A stretch of DNA of 34,588 bases. It comes from Thermoguttaceae bacterium (lineage in GTDB: Bacteria > Planctomycetota > Planctomycetia > Pirellulales > Thermoguttaceae). Under the pieces are notes generated by a model. It made no database searches, had not been told where the DNA came from, and saw nothing but the letters and a program-made list of their open reading frames with translations. Both the position numbers and the translations under genes were made by a program. Location: the NCBI GenBank assembly GCA_025062105.1, contig JANXAQ010000019.1, positions 1 to 34,588 on the forward strand, given 5' to 3'. This document shows positions 7,073 to 16,200 of the stretch, piece after piece; positions within the stretch are counted from its first letter, which is position 1, and every line of letters begins with the position of its first letter.

Positions 7073-9382
7073 ATGCCCACTGCGGAAGGAGACAGTGCTT
7101 TGCAAAAAATCTCCGGCTCTGACCTACCGTCGGGTATCGGGATGCAAAGCCCTGCGGTGGCCCAGAGCCCCGATGGCCAACCAAAGCCTATGGAACCTGG
7201 GGCAGATGCTACTGACCCGGATGGGCAAAAGGAGGGTACTCAGCCCAAGCCTCCAAGGGTCAGTTCTGGCACTGCCGGGGGTGGCGTGCCTGGCCCGGCT
7301 GAGATTTGGCTGGATGGGGGAGTATTAGCCTGCGCCTGCCCCGGCTGCGGGGCCCCGATGTCGATTCGGCTATGGCTGCGACTGGCCGATTGCTGGCGGT
7401 GCGGTACCAGTATTGAGCTTACCGAAGAACAAGAACGCGCAGCCTGGCAACTGTTGCGCCAGCAGGCAGCTCAATCCCAAGCCCCTTCTGGGAGCACTTT
7501 ATTGTCGGCTAAGCCGGCTGCCGAAGCCTCGGCACCCATTGCAATTCCGAAAAGTAGTCCAGTATCGGTACCTCCGGCGGAGGTTGGCAAGCACAAGGTT
7601 CCCACTCCAGATGTCCCCTGCTCTTGCCAAAAAGAGCGTGTGGATCGGGGCTTGGCCACAGAGGGGAAACCCCCAAGACCGACAGAAGCGGCCTGGGGAG
7701 CTTCCAAAACGGGTCCTTCGGCTATTGCTAGAGTTTCCCAGCCTTCTGGAGAGAATTTCGCTGGAGCTGTTCCAACTTCTGTTCCAAGGGGGAGACGCCG
7801 CATCGCAGCTGCGGAACGCCTCTTTCGTCAGCGCCTTCGCCTAGCCCAACGAGGACGGCCTTGGCATCAGCGAGTACAAGACTGGCTTAAAAATCTCCCT
7901 GCTTGGCTCATTAGCTTTCTGCTCCACATGGTGGCGATGTTGTTACTGGCCTTATGGATTCCTGAGGAGAAAAAACCGGTAGGGATTGTTTTTTCGGCCA
8001 GTATAGGTCCTTATGATCTGGAGACAGAATTAGGAGAACATCCGCAAATTGAAGTGCGTCGGCCTGAGTTCGACGAAGGTGGGTTGGCCTACGAACCATT
8101 GTCGCTGCAGGATGTGTTGGGAGATCCGAATTTAGAAAAGACACTTTTGGATCCAGGACTGCATCGGCCGGACTCCTCCCTGCAACCGCCCGATCCGCTG
8201 ATAAGTGAACAGGCTCCTGCTCTGCGAGCTGGGTCTTTGTTGCGCGGCCGAGACCCAACAGTTCGAAACAAAATTTTGTATAGTCAAGGGGGTACTTCCG
8301 CTACGGAAGCTGCTGTAGCTAGGGCTCTGCGTTGGATCAGCCGACACCAAAATGCCGATGGTTCCTTTAGCTTACATGCGTTCAATCGAACGTCCGATTG
8401 CCAAGGGCAATGTTCTGGGGAGGGTACAACGAGCGATGTGGCGGGGACGGCATTAGCCTTGCTGCCGATGTTAGGGGCAGGACAAACCCATCAGCAGGGA
8501 GAATATGCTTCCGTGGTTCGCGCAGGGCTCCAATGGCTTTTGGCCCGCCAAAAAGAAGATGGCGATCTGCGAGAGCCCGGACTAGGGCAGATGTATTCGC
8601 ATGGCTTGGCCAGTATTGTCCTGTGCGAGGCCTATGCGCTAACCGGCGATAGCCAACTTCGCCAAGCCGCTCAACGGGCATTGAATTTTATCCTTCAGGC
8701 ACAGCACCCGGAAGGCGGCTGGCGATATCAGCCTGGGCAAGCAGGCGATACCAGTATGGTCGGCTGGCAACTGATGGCGCTAAATAGCGGCCGGATGGCT
8801 GGCCTGCAGGTGCCTACCGAAACCCTCATGAAAGCCAGTCGATATCTGGATTCCGCCCAGACGGATCGGGCCGGGAGCAAATATGGTTATATGCCAGGAC
8901 TCTCAGCCAGCCCGGCTATGACCGCCGAGGCCCTATTGTGCCGACAATACCTGGGTTGGCCAAGGGATCATGCCGGTCTGCGAGGCGGAATCCGGTTTCT
9001 GTTGGAACGCCATCCCCCCAATGCCAAAGAATTCAATATTTACTACTGGTATTATGCAGCTCAGGTATTCCATCACTACGGCGGGCCGGAGTGGGAACGG
9101 TGGAATACGCAGATGCGGCGGATTTTAGTGGATAGTCAAGTACGCACCGGCCATGCGGCCGGCAGTTGGAATCCGGACCCCTATTGGGGCCAAACTGGAG
9201 GCCGACTCTATCAAACCGCTTTGGCTGCCTGCACTTTGGAAGTCTATTATCGGTACCTACCGTTATATCGGCCGCAGGCAGTGGGTGAAAGCCTATCCGA
9301 AGGAGCTAAATCCCCCGCTCCACCCTTCCCCAAGAAAACTTCTTCGGACCCCACCAAAGAAGCTGAGATTTCTCCCCACTGA
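7073..9382 (+). CDS. Zinc-ribbon, membrane-anchored terpenoid-toroid protein
   Basis: A protein of about 769 residues with three parts. A zinc-ribbon-like cluster has Cys at 87, 89, 92, 107 and 110 (CACPGCG ... CWRCG). A Pro/Ala-rich linker and a basic stretch lead to one membrane helix at about 277-297 (WLISFLLHMVAMLLLALW). From about 403 a prenyltransferase/squalene-oxidase alpha-alpha toroid follows, with repeats ALRWISRHQNADGSF, GLQWLLARQKEDGDL and ALNFILQAQHPEGGW. The basic residues before the helix suggest a cytoplasmic N-terminus and an extracytoplasmic toroid. Proteins with this repeat and no terpene catalytic motif (no DXDD seen) are frequent in planctomycetes and have no settled function. 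The ATG at 7073 is chosen because a TTG at 7022 would start inside the F2 repeat; the site before 7073 (AAGAG) is weak. Confidence 0.78.
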   Translation: MPTAEGDSALQKISGSDLPSGIGMQSPAVAQSPDGQPKPMEPGADATDPDGQKEGTQPKPPRVSSGTAGGGVPGPAEIWLDGGVLACACPGCGAPMSIRLWLRLADCWRCGTSIELTEEQERAAWQLLRQQAAQSQAPSGSTLLSAKPAAEASAPIAIPKSSPVSVPPAEVGKHKVPTPDVPCSCQKERVDRGLATEGKPPRPTEAAWGASKTGPSAIARVSQPSGENFAGAVPTSVPRGRRRIAAAERLFRQRLRLAQRGRPWHQRVQDWLKNLPAWLISFLLHMVAMLLLALWIPEEKKPVGIVFSASIGPYDLETELGEHPQIEVRRPEFDEGGLAYEPLSLQDVLGDPNLEKTLLDPGLHRPDSSLQPPDPLISEQAPALRAGSLLRGRDPTVRNKILYSQGGTSATEAAVARALRWISRHQNADGSFSLHAFNRTSDCQGQCSGEGTTSDVAGTALALLPMLGAGQTHQQGEYASVVRAGLQWLLARQKEDGDLREPGLGQMYSHGLASIVLCEAYALTGDSQLRQAAQRALNFILQAQHPEGGWRYQPGQAGDTSMVGWQLMALNSGRMAGLQVPTETLMKASRYLDSAQTDRAGSKYGYMPGLSASPAMTAEALLCRQYLGWPRDHAGLRGGIRFLLERHPPNAKEFNIYYWYYAAQVFHHYGGPEWERWNTQMRRILVDSQVRTGHAAGSWNPDPYWGQTGGRLYQTALAACTLEVYYRYLPLYRPQAVGESLSEGAKSPAPPFPKKTSSDPTKEAEISPH

Positions 9383-9436
9383 ACAAAATGGCGCATCTGC
9401 CGTCCGCTCCATAGTCCGACTAAACCGAACTATTTT

Positions 9437-9775
9437 AGCGTCCTGTGCATCATTCGAAGGAAATATTTTTATACCATTTTGGTTCCCTCCGCCTCTACCC
9501 AAATATATTAGGTTACTAGCACTACTAGGGCCCTACATAGATATTTGGATCGGAGCAGCTCAACTCGACTTTTGCCATTTTCAGGCTTCTGCCGAAGGGG
9601 GAAAGTTCTAACTCCCTGAAATTATTGGACTTAGGAAAATGAGTGAACAAACAAAGGCTTCTCCATAACTCTTGGATTCACACCAAGTTAGGAAAAATGG
9701 CAAAAGTCGAGCGAAAGCCTACCACATCGAAAATTCATCAAGTTCACTACATGTTCAAGATTTTGGAGAGGTTCC
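9437..9775 (-). repeat. F2 TIR element, copy 3 (reverse), split by F1
   Basis: The left part, 9437-9562, reads CTGTGCATCATTCGAAGG, ATTTTTATACC, CCTCTACCC, then ACTAGCACTACTAGG, the reverse of the F2 right half. The missing left half resumes at 9713-9775 with AGTTCACTACATGTTCAAG and ends GGAGAGGTTCC. An F1 copy lies exactly between the two halves. Confidence 0.7.
9563..9712 (+). repeat. F1 TIR element, copy 2, inside F2
   Basis: The left end CTCGACTTTTGCCATTTTC pairs with the right end AAAAATGGCAAAAGTCGAG. The interior shares GAAGGGGGAAAG, TCTAACTCC and TATTGGACTTAGG with other copies. It interrupts an F2 element. Confidence 0.85.
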
Positions 9776-9913
9776 AACAATCAAACAATCGGCCCAGCTT
9801 AGAAATTGGCAAAAGTCGAATTAACAAATGGGGTGGGTCCAAAGCCCTTTGAAACTGTTCAAATCACATTTAACGACAGCCTGTTACCAGCCCGGCTGGG
9901 CCTTGCGATCCAC

Positions 9914-10206
9914 CAGGCAGGTTTCTATACATAAGTTAGAGTTCTGCGGGGGGACATTACTTTAGGAAAATCCGGAAAATTTGTTGAAGTTCATCAAATG
10001 GACAAAATAGAAAATATAGGCAAATAATTTCTAAACCAAACACTTTCTGATCTCTCAAATAATCTTTCCCACAATTTTTACCAAGTTGTGCAATCTCTCC
10101 AAATTAAACAGTGATTCTTTTAAAAGGTTTACGATCCTCTTATGGCGCAATCATTTGGTGTTGCTGTATTGTAAAAACATCTCAAAGATGTGTATACCAG
10201 CGTGGC
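9914..10206 (+). repeat. F3 element, copy 1
   Basis: The left end CAGGCAGGTTTCTATACAT and the right end ATGTGTATACCAGCGTGGC are imperfect inverted repeats. The interior shares TTTAGG-AAA-TCCGGAAA and AATGGACAAAATAG with the second copy near 21315. No protein is supported in this AT-rich stretch. Confidence 0.6.
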
Positions 10207-10370
10207 AGTCAGGAGGGGGTATATAGTTCTAGGGGAAACGACACTATCGGGGGTACTATATCCCCATATTTTGGTAAAATTCCCGCTACGAGGGAAAAAT
10301 CGTTCTATGCTTTTTATAGGGGAGCCGGGAATCTTCAACTGTCCAGCGGGTGTAAGACAGGCTTTTTGCT
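10207..10370. other. Leader region of the GAF-PAS-PilZ gene
   Basis: This short stretch contains GGGGGTATATAG (10213-10224) and, 30 bp later, CTATATCCCC (about 10255-10264), an imperfect inverted pair. It also has GGGGAAACGACACTAT (about 10231), echoed by GGGGAAACGGCACCAT just inside the next gene (about 10383). It may be the promoter or operator zone; I see no clear -35/-10 pair. Confidence 0.3.
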
Positions 10371-11855
10371 ATGCCCATTTCGGGGGAAACGGCACCATCC
10401 GATCGGCTGAGAGGAGTGGAATCTCTATTGGCTGGCCTGGAACAAAAGGCCGCATCGGCCGATCCACGGGCCAAGCAGCAGGCAGCTGTGTTGGCTTTTG
10501 GCCGACGTACCAGTGCCCGCCCGCCGCTAAATGTTCTTCTAGAGGATGCAGCAGCCCTGATTGCTGAGGTCCTCCAACTGGACCGAATCGGCGTGGGCAA
10601 GGTGGTGGATTCAGGCCATAGCATAGCCTTTCGCATTGCCACGTTGGGGAAACAAGGCCTTCTGAGGGATACTGTTGATTATAAGTACACGCTGGATCCA
10701 ACCACTTCGATGGCTGCCTATTGCTTGCAGACGGCTGGCCCAGTAACTACGGCCAGTTTGCGTAAAGAGAGTCGGTTTACCGATCTGTTTTTACAGCAGA
10801 TGGAAGTAGGCGGAGCGCTGATGCTCCCGTTAATTGTGGGTGGAAAGCCTTTTGGTGTATTGGGCGTATTTGCGAGGGATAAAAAAAGTTTTACTATGGA
10901 AGATGTTCAATTCGCAGAAACAATTTCTTATTTATTGATCTCCTCGTTGGCCCGGATCCAAGCCGAAGAACAGCTCCAACAGCAACAGAACCTCGCTCAA
11001 ACGGTTCTGGAGGTGATCGATGCCTTTGTGGTGAGCGTGGATGCCGAGGGGCGAATCCTGCAGGTCAATCCTACGTTTCAAAAATATCTTGGCTTTCAAC
11101 CAGCAGAGATCGAGGGGCGACTTTTCTGGGATGTGTTGGCCCTCCCAAAGGAAAGAGAATTAATTCGGGCGGTGCTCAACACTGTCCGACATGAACCCAA
11201 GCCCATTCAATTCGAAGGTTCCCTCCTAGATAAGCAAGGCCAGAAACATCGGATCTGTTGGACCGTAAAACTGTTGTCCGATAGTACTAACCCCCGGATG
11301 GTCCTTTGTGGTCTGGACCAAACAGAAATTCTCCGGATGAAAGAAGAACTCCGGCAGGCCTATCAGCGGTCTCACCAGACTAGCCAAGTGGTTCAAGAGC
11401 TTTGTAGGGCATTGCAAACCAATGCCGCAGTGATTTCCCCCCAAATACTTGCCAGCCTCCAGGAGCTGGCCAAACCCATTCAGCCCCCGCCTTTCCGTCC
11501 CCTTCGGCTTCCGGTTCCGGAAGAACAGCGGCAATTTGTCCGCCGGGTCTACCGGTACCGGCAAAAAGTGGCTCCATACACGGAAGGCCGATTCCCTCGG
11601 CCCGAAGAATTTGTCCAAGTCCAATGTAAGGACATCTCTGCCGGCGGCATCGGCTTTTTCATGGAAAAAGAACCTGCTTTCCACCGATTGGTGATAGCCT
11701 TGGGCGAAGGAGCGGCTACTAGTTATTTCTTGGCCGAAGTCGTCCGCTCCAGCCAAGTCGAGCACCAAGGTCAAAAGATGTACTTGATCGGCTGTAAGTT
11801 CTGTGGCCGAATCACCCCCCCGGCGGATTTCAAACTTCCCGCTTCTCCTCAATAA
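10371..11855 (+). CDS. GAF-PAS-PilZ signalling protein
   Basis: A soluble protein of 494 residues with no membrane segment. A GAF domain at about 50-195 includes TSMAAYCLQTAGPV and ALMLPLIVGGKPFGVLGVF. A PAS domain at about 205-325 includes VLEVIDAFVVSVDAEGRI and NPTFQKYLGFQPAEIEGR. A short coiled coil (ILRMKEELRQAYQR) and a Pro-rich hinge follow. The C-terminal PilZ-like domain, about 385-488, has an Arg-rich entry (RRVYRYRQ) and D421-I-S-A-G-G426, matching the c-di-GMP-binding (D/N)-x-S-x-x-G motif. It has no kinase, GGDEF or HTH domain. It probably couples a small-molecule or redox input to c-di-GMP output in the cytoplasm, which is inference. The ATG at 10371 follows ACAGG nine bases upstream. 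It is isolated on the + strand, followed by an F2 element. Confidence 0.82.
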   Translation: MPISGETAPSDRLRGVESLLAGLEQKAASADPRAKQQAAVLAFGRRTSARPPLNVLLEDAAALIAEVLQLDRIGVGKVVDSGHSIAFRIATLGKQGLLRDTVDYKYTLDPTTSMAAYCLQTAGPVTTASLRKESRFTDLFLQQMEVGGALMLPLIVGGKPFGVLGVFARDKKSFTMEDVQFAETISYLLISSLARIQAEEQLQQQQNLAQTVLEVIDAFVVSVDAEGRILQVNPTFQKYLGFQPAEIEGRLFWDVLALPKERELIRAVLNTVRHEPKPIQFEGSLLDKQGQKHRICWTVKLLSDSTNPRMVLCGLDQTEILRMKEELRQAYQRSHQTSQVVQELCRALQTNAAVISPQILASLQELAKPIQPPPFRPLRLPVPEEQRQFVRRVYRYRQKVAPYTEGRFPRPEEFVQVQCKDISAGGIGFFMEKEPAFHRLVIALGEGAATSYFLAEVVRSSQVEHQGQKMYLIGCKFCGRITPPADFKLPASPQ

Positions 11856-11911
11856 CAGCCCCTTGCCTCCCCATTTTCTCCTCCAGAGAGCTTTTACCGA
11901 CCAAAAAGCTA

Positions 11912-12071
11912 GGGAACCTCTAAACTCCTGAGTGGACTTTGTGAACTCTTGATTCAATAACCGTTGGGTTCTTCTATTCGAACACCTACTATCTATTGGG
12001 TGCTACCAATGCTAGCACCTCTAGATATTGGGTTAGAGGAAGGATAGCCAACATGTTTAAAAAGAGGTCCC
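11912..12071 (+). repeat. F2 TIR element, copy 4
   Basis: The ends GGGAACCTCTAAACTCC and AAAAAGAGGTCCC are inverted. The centre GGTGCTACCAATGCTAGCACC forms a hairpin with one mismatch, and ATTGGGTTAGAGG is conserved. The copy is shorter than others and its right end is decayed. It lies 57 bp behind the GAF-PAS-PilZ stop. Confidence 0.72.
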
Positions 12072-12817
12072 AATAATTTTTGAAAGAGGTAACATTTCAG
12101 CGAAATGGAGGAGCTTTATTTTTCCACCTCCTCTACAATGGCAGAAGAGGGCCAAGCTGATGAGAAAAAGAGGATTGAAAGGTGCCTCTGGCTGCCCCAA
12201 TGTGCCGACGGTGCCGACACGCTCCTTCTGATAGCCCAAGCAGTTTTGCCGGTGGGTGGAAATGTTCCCAAACCCGATCCGCTCCATTTGGCTAAACCGT
12301 TCCGAAAGGGGCGTTTACCTCTGCTACCTTCCTACTTAGCTTGGCTAAAATGTTTCTGGAAAGTAAAATCAACAAGTTGGGGATCTAGAAATTTAGGCAA
12401 TTTGGTAAATCTAGCCAACCTTTCTAACTTTCTAAATCCCTTTTGGCAAAGCTTCTAAGTTTCAAACCTTCCTTAGCAAGTTAAGGGCCGGGATTTCTTC
12501 TTTAGGGCCCCCAATAGCGGGGGCTCGCTCTATCCCCAGACCCTGGGAAGCCGTATAATCCAATGAGCTCTCGGGGGCCCAAGAAAGAAAAAGAGGAGGA
12601 AAAAACACTGGCCGGGCAATCTTATCCACCCATCAGACACAAACCGTTACCAATCGATTCTGGTTCCTCTGAGCAACCGTCACATTCCCACTTTCCCCTC
12701 GGCCATGGTTTTACCTACCATAAGTACCGTATCACCTTCAGCCGAAGGGGGCAGTTTTTTCCTCTCCGCTGGTAGCCAGACACTGAGGGAAGGGGCACCC
12801 ACTTAGGACGGAAGCAG

Positions 12818-12895
12818 GAGAGCAAAAAGCAGACGGAGTACTTCCGGAGTTTAACCTGGTGTACTCCCGCCTTGGGCTTTCTGCCTTTTAGTCTC
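12818..12895. other. Long imperfect inverted repeat
   Basis: GGAGTAC (12835-12841) pairs with GTACTCC (12861-12867). Outside it, GAGAGCAAAAAGCAGA (from 12818) pairs imperfectly with TTTCTGCCTTTTAGTCTC (to 12895), leaving an internal loop. The stretch could fold as an extended hairpin in RNA or DNA. No known RNA family was recognised. Confidence 0.5.
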
Positions 12896-12949
12896 AAGAG
12901 CTTCTGGAGCTGGTCGGCGGAAGCCTCGCCCAGCTGTCCGACCGAGAGG

Positions 12950-12973
12950 AGAACAGCACTGAGATGCTGTTCT
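12950..12973. other. Perfect 9-bp hairpin
   Basis: AGAACAGCA and TGCTGTTCT flank a six-base loop, CTGAGA. The + strand continues with A residues, not T, so this is not a standard intrinsic terminator in that direction. On the minus strand the A/T run precedes the hairpin rather than following it. It lies 230 bp before ccsBA and just before an F4 repeat. Confidence 0.6.
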
Positions 12974-12985
12974 AAAAAACATTTT

Positions 12986-13133
12986 CTATGATGAAAGTAT
13001 GATGAAAGGAGGTTTCCTTCCTCAATGCCCCAGAATCTCCAAAATCCCTGTTTTTAAGAAGTCTGAAGGGTAGGATCCGGTCGGCCAAAACCCATGAGAA
13101 ACCGCCCAAATCCCAATTTCAGAACAGCCTCTG
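12986..13133 (+). repeat. F4 intergenic repeat, copy 2
   Basis: This segment aligns by eye with 29197-29326. Both begin CTATGAT, share TCCTCAAT and GGTC(G/A)GCCAA, and end AAATCCCAATTTCAG-AACAGCC (29197 copy: AACTTCAGGACAGCC). It ends about 70 bp before the ccsBA start. Confidence 0.6.
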
Positions 13134-13204
13134 AGACAGAAGGTTTTTTCCCTAGGTTGAAACATTACCAACCACCTCATTTCCTGCTATGAATTGAAGT
13201 TCCG

Positions 13205-16200
13205 ATGGATGCTGGGAAAGTATCCGTTTCATCTTGGCCTTGGTGGCTTCGAGCTTTGCGGACTGGCTATCAATGGGCTGCTTCGTTGCAGGTAGCCGTA
13301 GTACTCATTACCCTTACTACTGGGGTGTTAGGGTGGGCCACTTTTGTGGAAAAGTGGTATGGGACTGAAGCTGCTTCCTTCGGTATCTATCGTGCTTGGT
13401 GGTTTATGGTGTTGGTGGGCCTTTTGGGGCTGAATGTATTTTGTGCTACCTTGATCCGTTGGCCTTGGAAGAAGCATCAGACCGGTTTTGTGATTACTCA
13501 CACGGGGATTTTAGTCCTATTGGCTGGGTGTTTGCTCCAGCAGGGCTGGGGGATTCATGGGCAGATGATCCTCCATGAAGGAGAAGCGAGCAATGTAGTG
13601 TATGAGGATCAGAAGGTTTTTCGGCTGGAGATTTTTGAGGCACAAGCAGGCGGGGGCCGGCCTTCGGAAGGGCATTCGAATGATGGGCAGTTGGTCCCCA
13701 GGACGGTGGAGGTGCCATTCCGATCTGGCCCTTTCCATTGGGCTGATTATCAGCGTCTACCGTTTTTCCCTTGGCGGATAGTTCCTAGGGATTGGGGCCG
13801 GATTTATGACCAAGATGGGATTACCTTAGAGGTATTAGACTACTATGCGGATTCGGAGCGGCTGATAGTACCTCGATTGGTCTTAGGATTAAGGCGGTTG
13901 GGGCAGGCAAAGTGGGAAAAAGAACTTTTGTTTGCCGAGCAAGGGGAGTTGACGCTGACAGTAGTTCCTGCTGGGGGAGCGCATGGCCAGCAGCGTCCCA
14001 TGGGGATAGGAGATCGGCAAAACATGCCTTGGGGTCCGCCGGTGGTATTTTGGTTGGCTAGCAGTCTGGCTGAATGCCAGGCGTTTTTGGCCACCGGGCC
14101 GGAAGGAACGGTCGGTTCTTTAGGACAGGTAGTGCTGTGGCATCAAGGGCAGGTCTATCGCTTTTCGCTCCAAGATTTGCAAAAGCAGCCGGAACAGCGA
14201 TTAGGTGCTTCGGATTTTAAAGTGGTATTCGTGGGGTACCAGGAGCGTTTTCGGGCTGTAGAGTTGGAAATCCGTCCGGCATCGGCTGCGGCTGCTTCCA
14301 ACAGGGTACGAATGCTTTTATTTGCCCAGAATCCTTCGCACAATTGGCAGGCGGAGACGTTGGGGGTTTACGGTACTTATTGGGTGGAACCGCCGCCGGT
14401 ACCGGAACGGCTAGCTGGTATTCAGCGGCTAGAGCTTTTACGGTTGGCTGCTTTGCTGCGTTTGGACCTTCTGCTAGGGCCTGATGGAAAACTGTACTAT
14501 CGGCAGTGGCATGCTCCGCAACTGGTTGCTGCGGGGCTATGGCCGGGCATGGCAGCCCCCAAGGCTTCTGCTCCGGCCGAGGCCATTCCGCCGGCCGAGC
14601 ACCGCCCCCAACAGGCCTCTCCAATGGGCGAAGCCTATCCGGTCGAGCATCTTGGGCCGCTTCGGGTCTTTTCGGGCACGCCGTTGGAGACTGAAGTGCG
14701 TCTGCTAGAATTTCGACCAGCTTCCCGACCGACCATCCTTTATGAGCCCAGGGCCTTAGAAGCGGCGCCTTCTGCTGGCCGGTTTCGTCAGCCCCGGGCC
14801 AAGGTCCGCTTGACTGTCCGAGACTGTTCTTCTGGCCAGCAAACTTCCCATCAGCCAGAGCCTTTGGAACCAACGGCCAACAGCGGAGAGTTTTGGATCC
14901 CCTTAGGCGGCCCCCGGTTTGCCGATGAGGAGGCAGTGGTCTTTTGCGGCAATCGGCGGGTGGCCGTTCAATTGGACTACCGAAAATGGCAGTTGGGCAT
15001 CCAAATCTATCTCCGAGATTTTACCCGGAAAGTGGAACCCGGTTCTGCCCATGACGCCCATTATTCTAGTCTGGTGGATGTGCTGGAAGGAACCACTCCA
15101 CCCAAAATTCGACAGGAAAAAGTGTTGATTACGATGAATCAGCCCTTGACCGCTAAAGACCCTGCTTCCGGACGAATGTACCGATTTTATCAGTCTAGCT
15201 TTGTTTATCTAGGTAAACCAGGCGACCCGGAATTTGACCAATGGATCGAGCATCGCTCTGAGAATCCCAACCGCCCCGAACGGAGTGCTCAACAGACAGA
15301 AGCTGGGGGATTACCAGTGCAGGGACCGGAAACTGCTAGCCCAATTACCGAAGATTTGTATCGTAGTATTCTTAGCGTCAATTATGATCCAGGCCGAGGA
15401 TTCAAATATGCTGGTAGTCTCTTAATCGTGGTAGGTATTACTGTGATGTATCTGATGCGGGCGTATATTTTTGCTCCTGGCGCATGGCGATGGATTAGCA
15501 TGCGGGTTTTGGTGGGCTTTGGGGTGCTCGGTGGGGGACTACTGGGTAGTGCTTCGAGCAAGGCTGAGGAGTTGGATTGGACCTACTGGCGGCGTTTGCC
15601 GGTCTTTGCCGACGGACGGTTGATGCCTCTGGATAGTTTTGCCCGTTCGGTGGTCGAACAGATTTGTGGCCGGGCGAACCCCCGCCTGGGTCTTGCTGAA
15701 GCTCTGCCCGGCGAAGACCTGGATCGACCAGAATATTCCGAAGCTAAACAATTGTTTCCCGATGGTAAAGCCCGCACCTGGCCGGCGCATGAACTTATCC
15801 TTAGTTGGTTAGTTGAATCCCACCGCTGGCACCGGGTGCCATTTCTAATCGCAGAGCATCATCAGCTCCGAGAAGAGCTTTTAGGGCTTCCTCGGGAAGA
15901 CCCTTCAGGTCGGCCGATTCGTTATGTTTCCCCCTGGCAGCTCCAACATGCGGAGCGATTTTGGCAGTGGGAGGCCCAACTTCGCCATCAACGGCAGCAG
16001 GCAGCCCACAGCAGCCAAAAATTCCACCCTACCGGCCTAGATCGAAAAGCCTGGCAACTGCTAGAGGCATATACTGCTTGGCAAAAATTGATTTTTTCCG
16101 TTCCGTCGCTCGTTTCCCCGCAAAGTCTATTTCGTATCCGTTTGGCCGAACTCGAAGATACCTGGCAAGCCACTAGCCAGGCCATGGAGTGGGCTTTGGA

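Larger units (their letters stand above)
12072..12985. other. Gene-poor spacer upstream of ccsBA
   Basis: About 0.9 kb without a convincing gene. Open frames of 117 and 70 codons exist, but their products are low-complexity or resemble translated repeats. The stretch 12360-12450 is AT-rich with reiterated AAATCTAG-like words. A GCCCCC-AATAGC-GGGGGC hairpin lies near 12509-12527 and has no T-tract, so it is not a clear terminator. Structured hairpins at 12818-12973 are listed separately. Confidence 0.5.

Noticed and set aside
10111..10410. A 99-codon + strand frame overlapping the start of the GAF-PAS-PilZ gene.
   Set aside because: It begins inside an F3 copy and overlaps a well-supported gene in another frame.
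12105..12458. A 117-codon + strand frame downstream of an F2 copy.
   Set aside because: The C-terminal part (NLGNLVNLANLSNFL) is low complexity from reiterated AT-rich words. There is no ribosome site and no domain.
12509..12527. GCCCCC/GGGGGC hairpin considered as an intrinsic terminator.
   Set aside because: It lacks a T-tract on either side and is 650 bp from the nearest upstream stop.
12563..12775. A 70-codon + strand frame.
   Set aside because: Composition is erratic and part of it resembles a decayed F1 interior (GCCGAAGGGGGCAG). No homology signal can be recognised.
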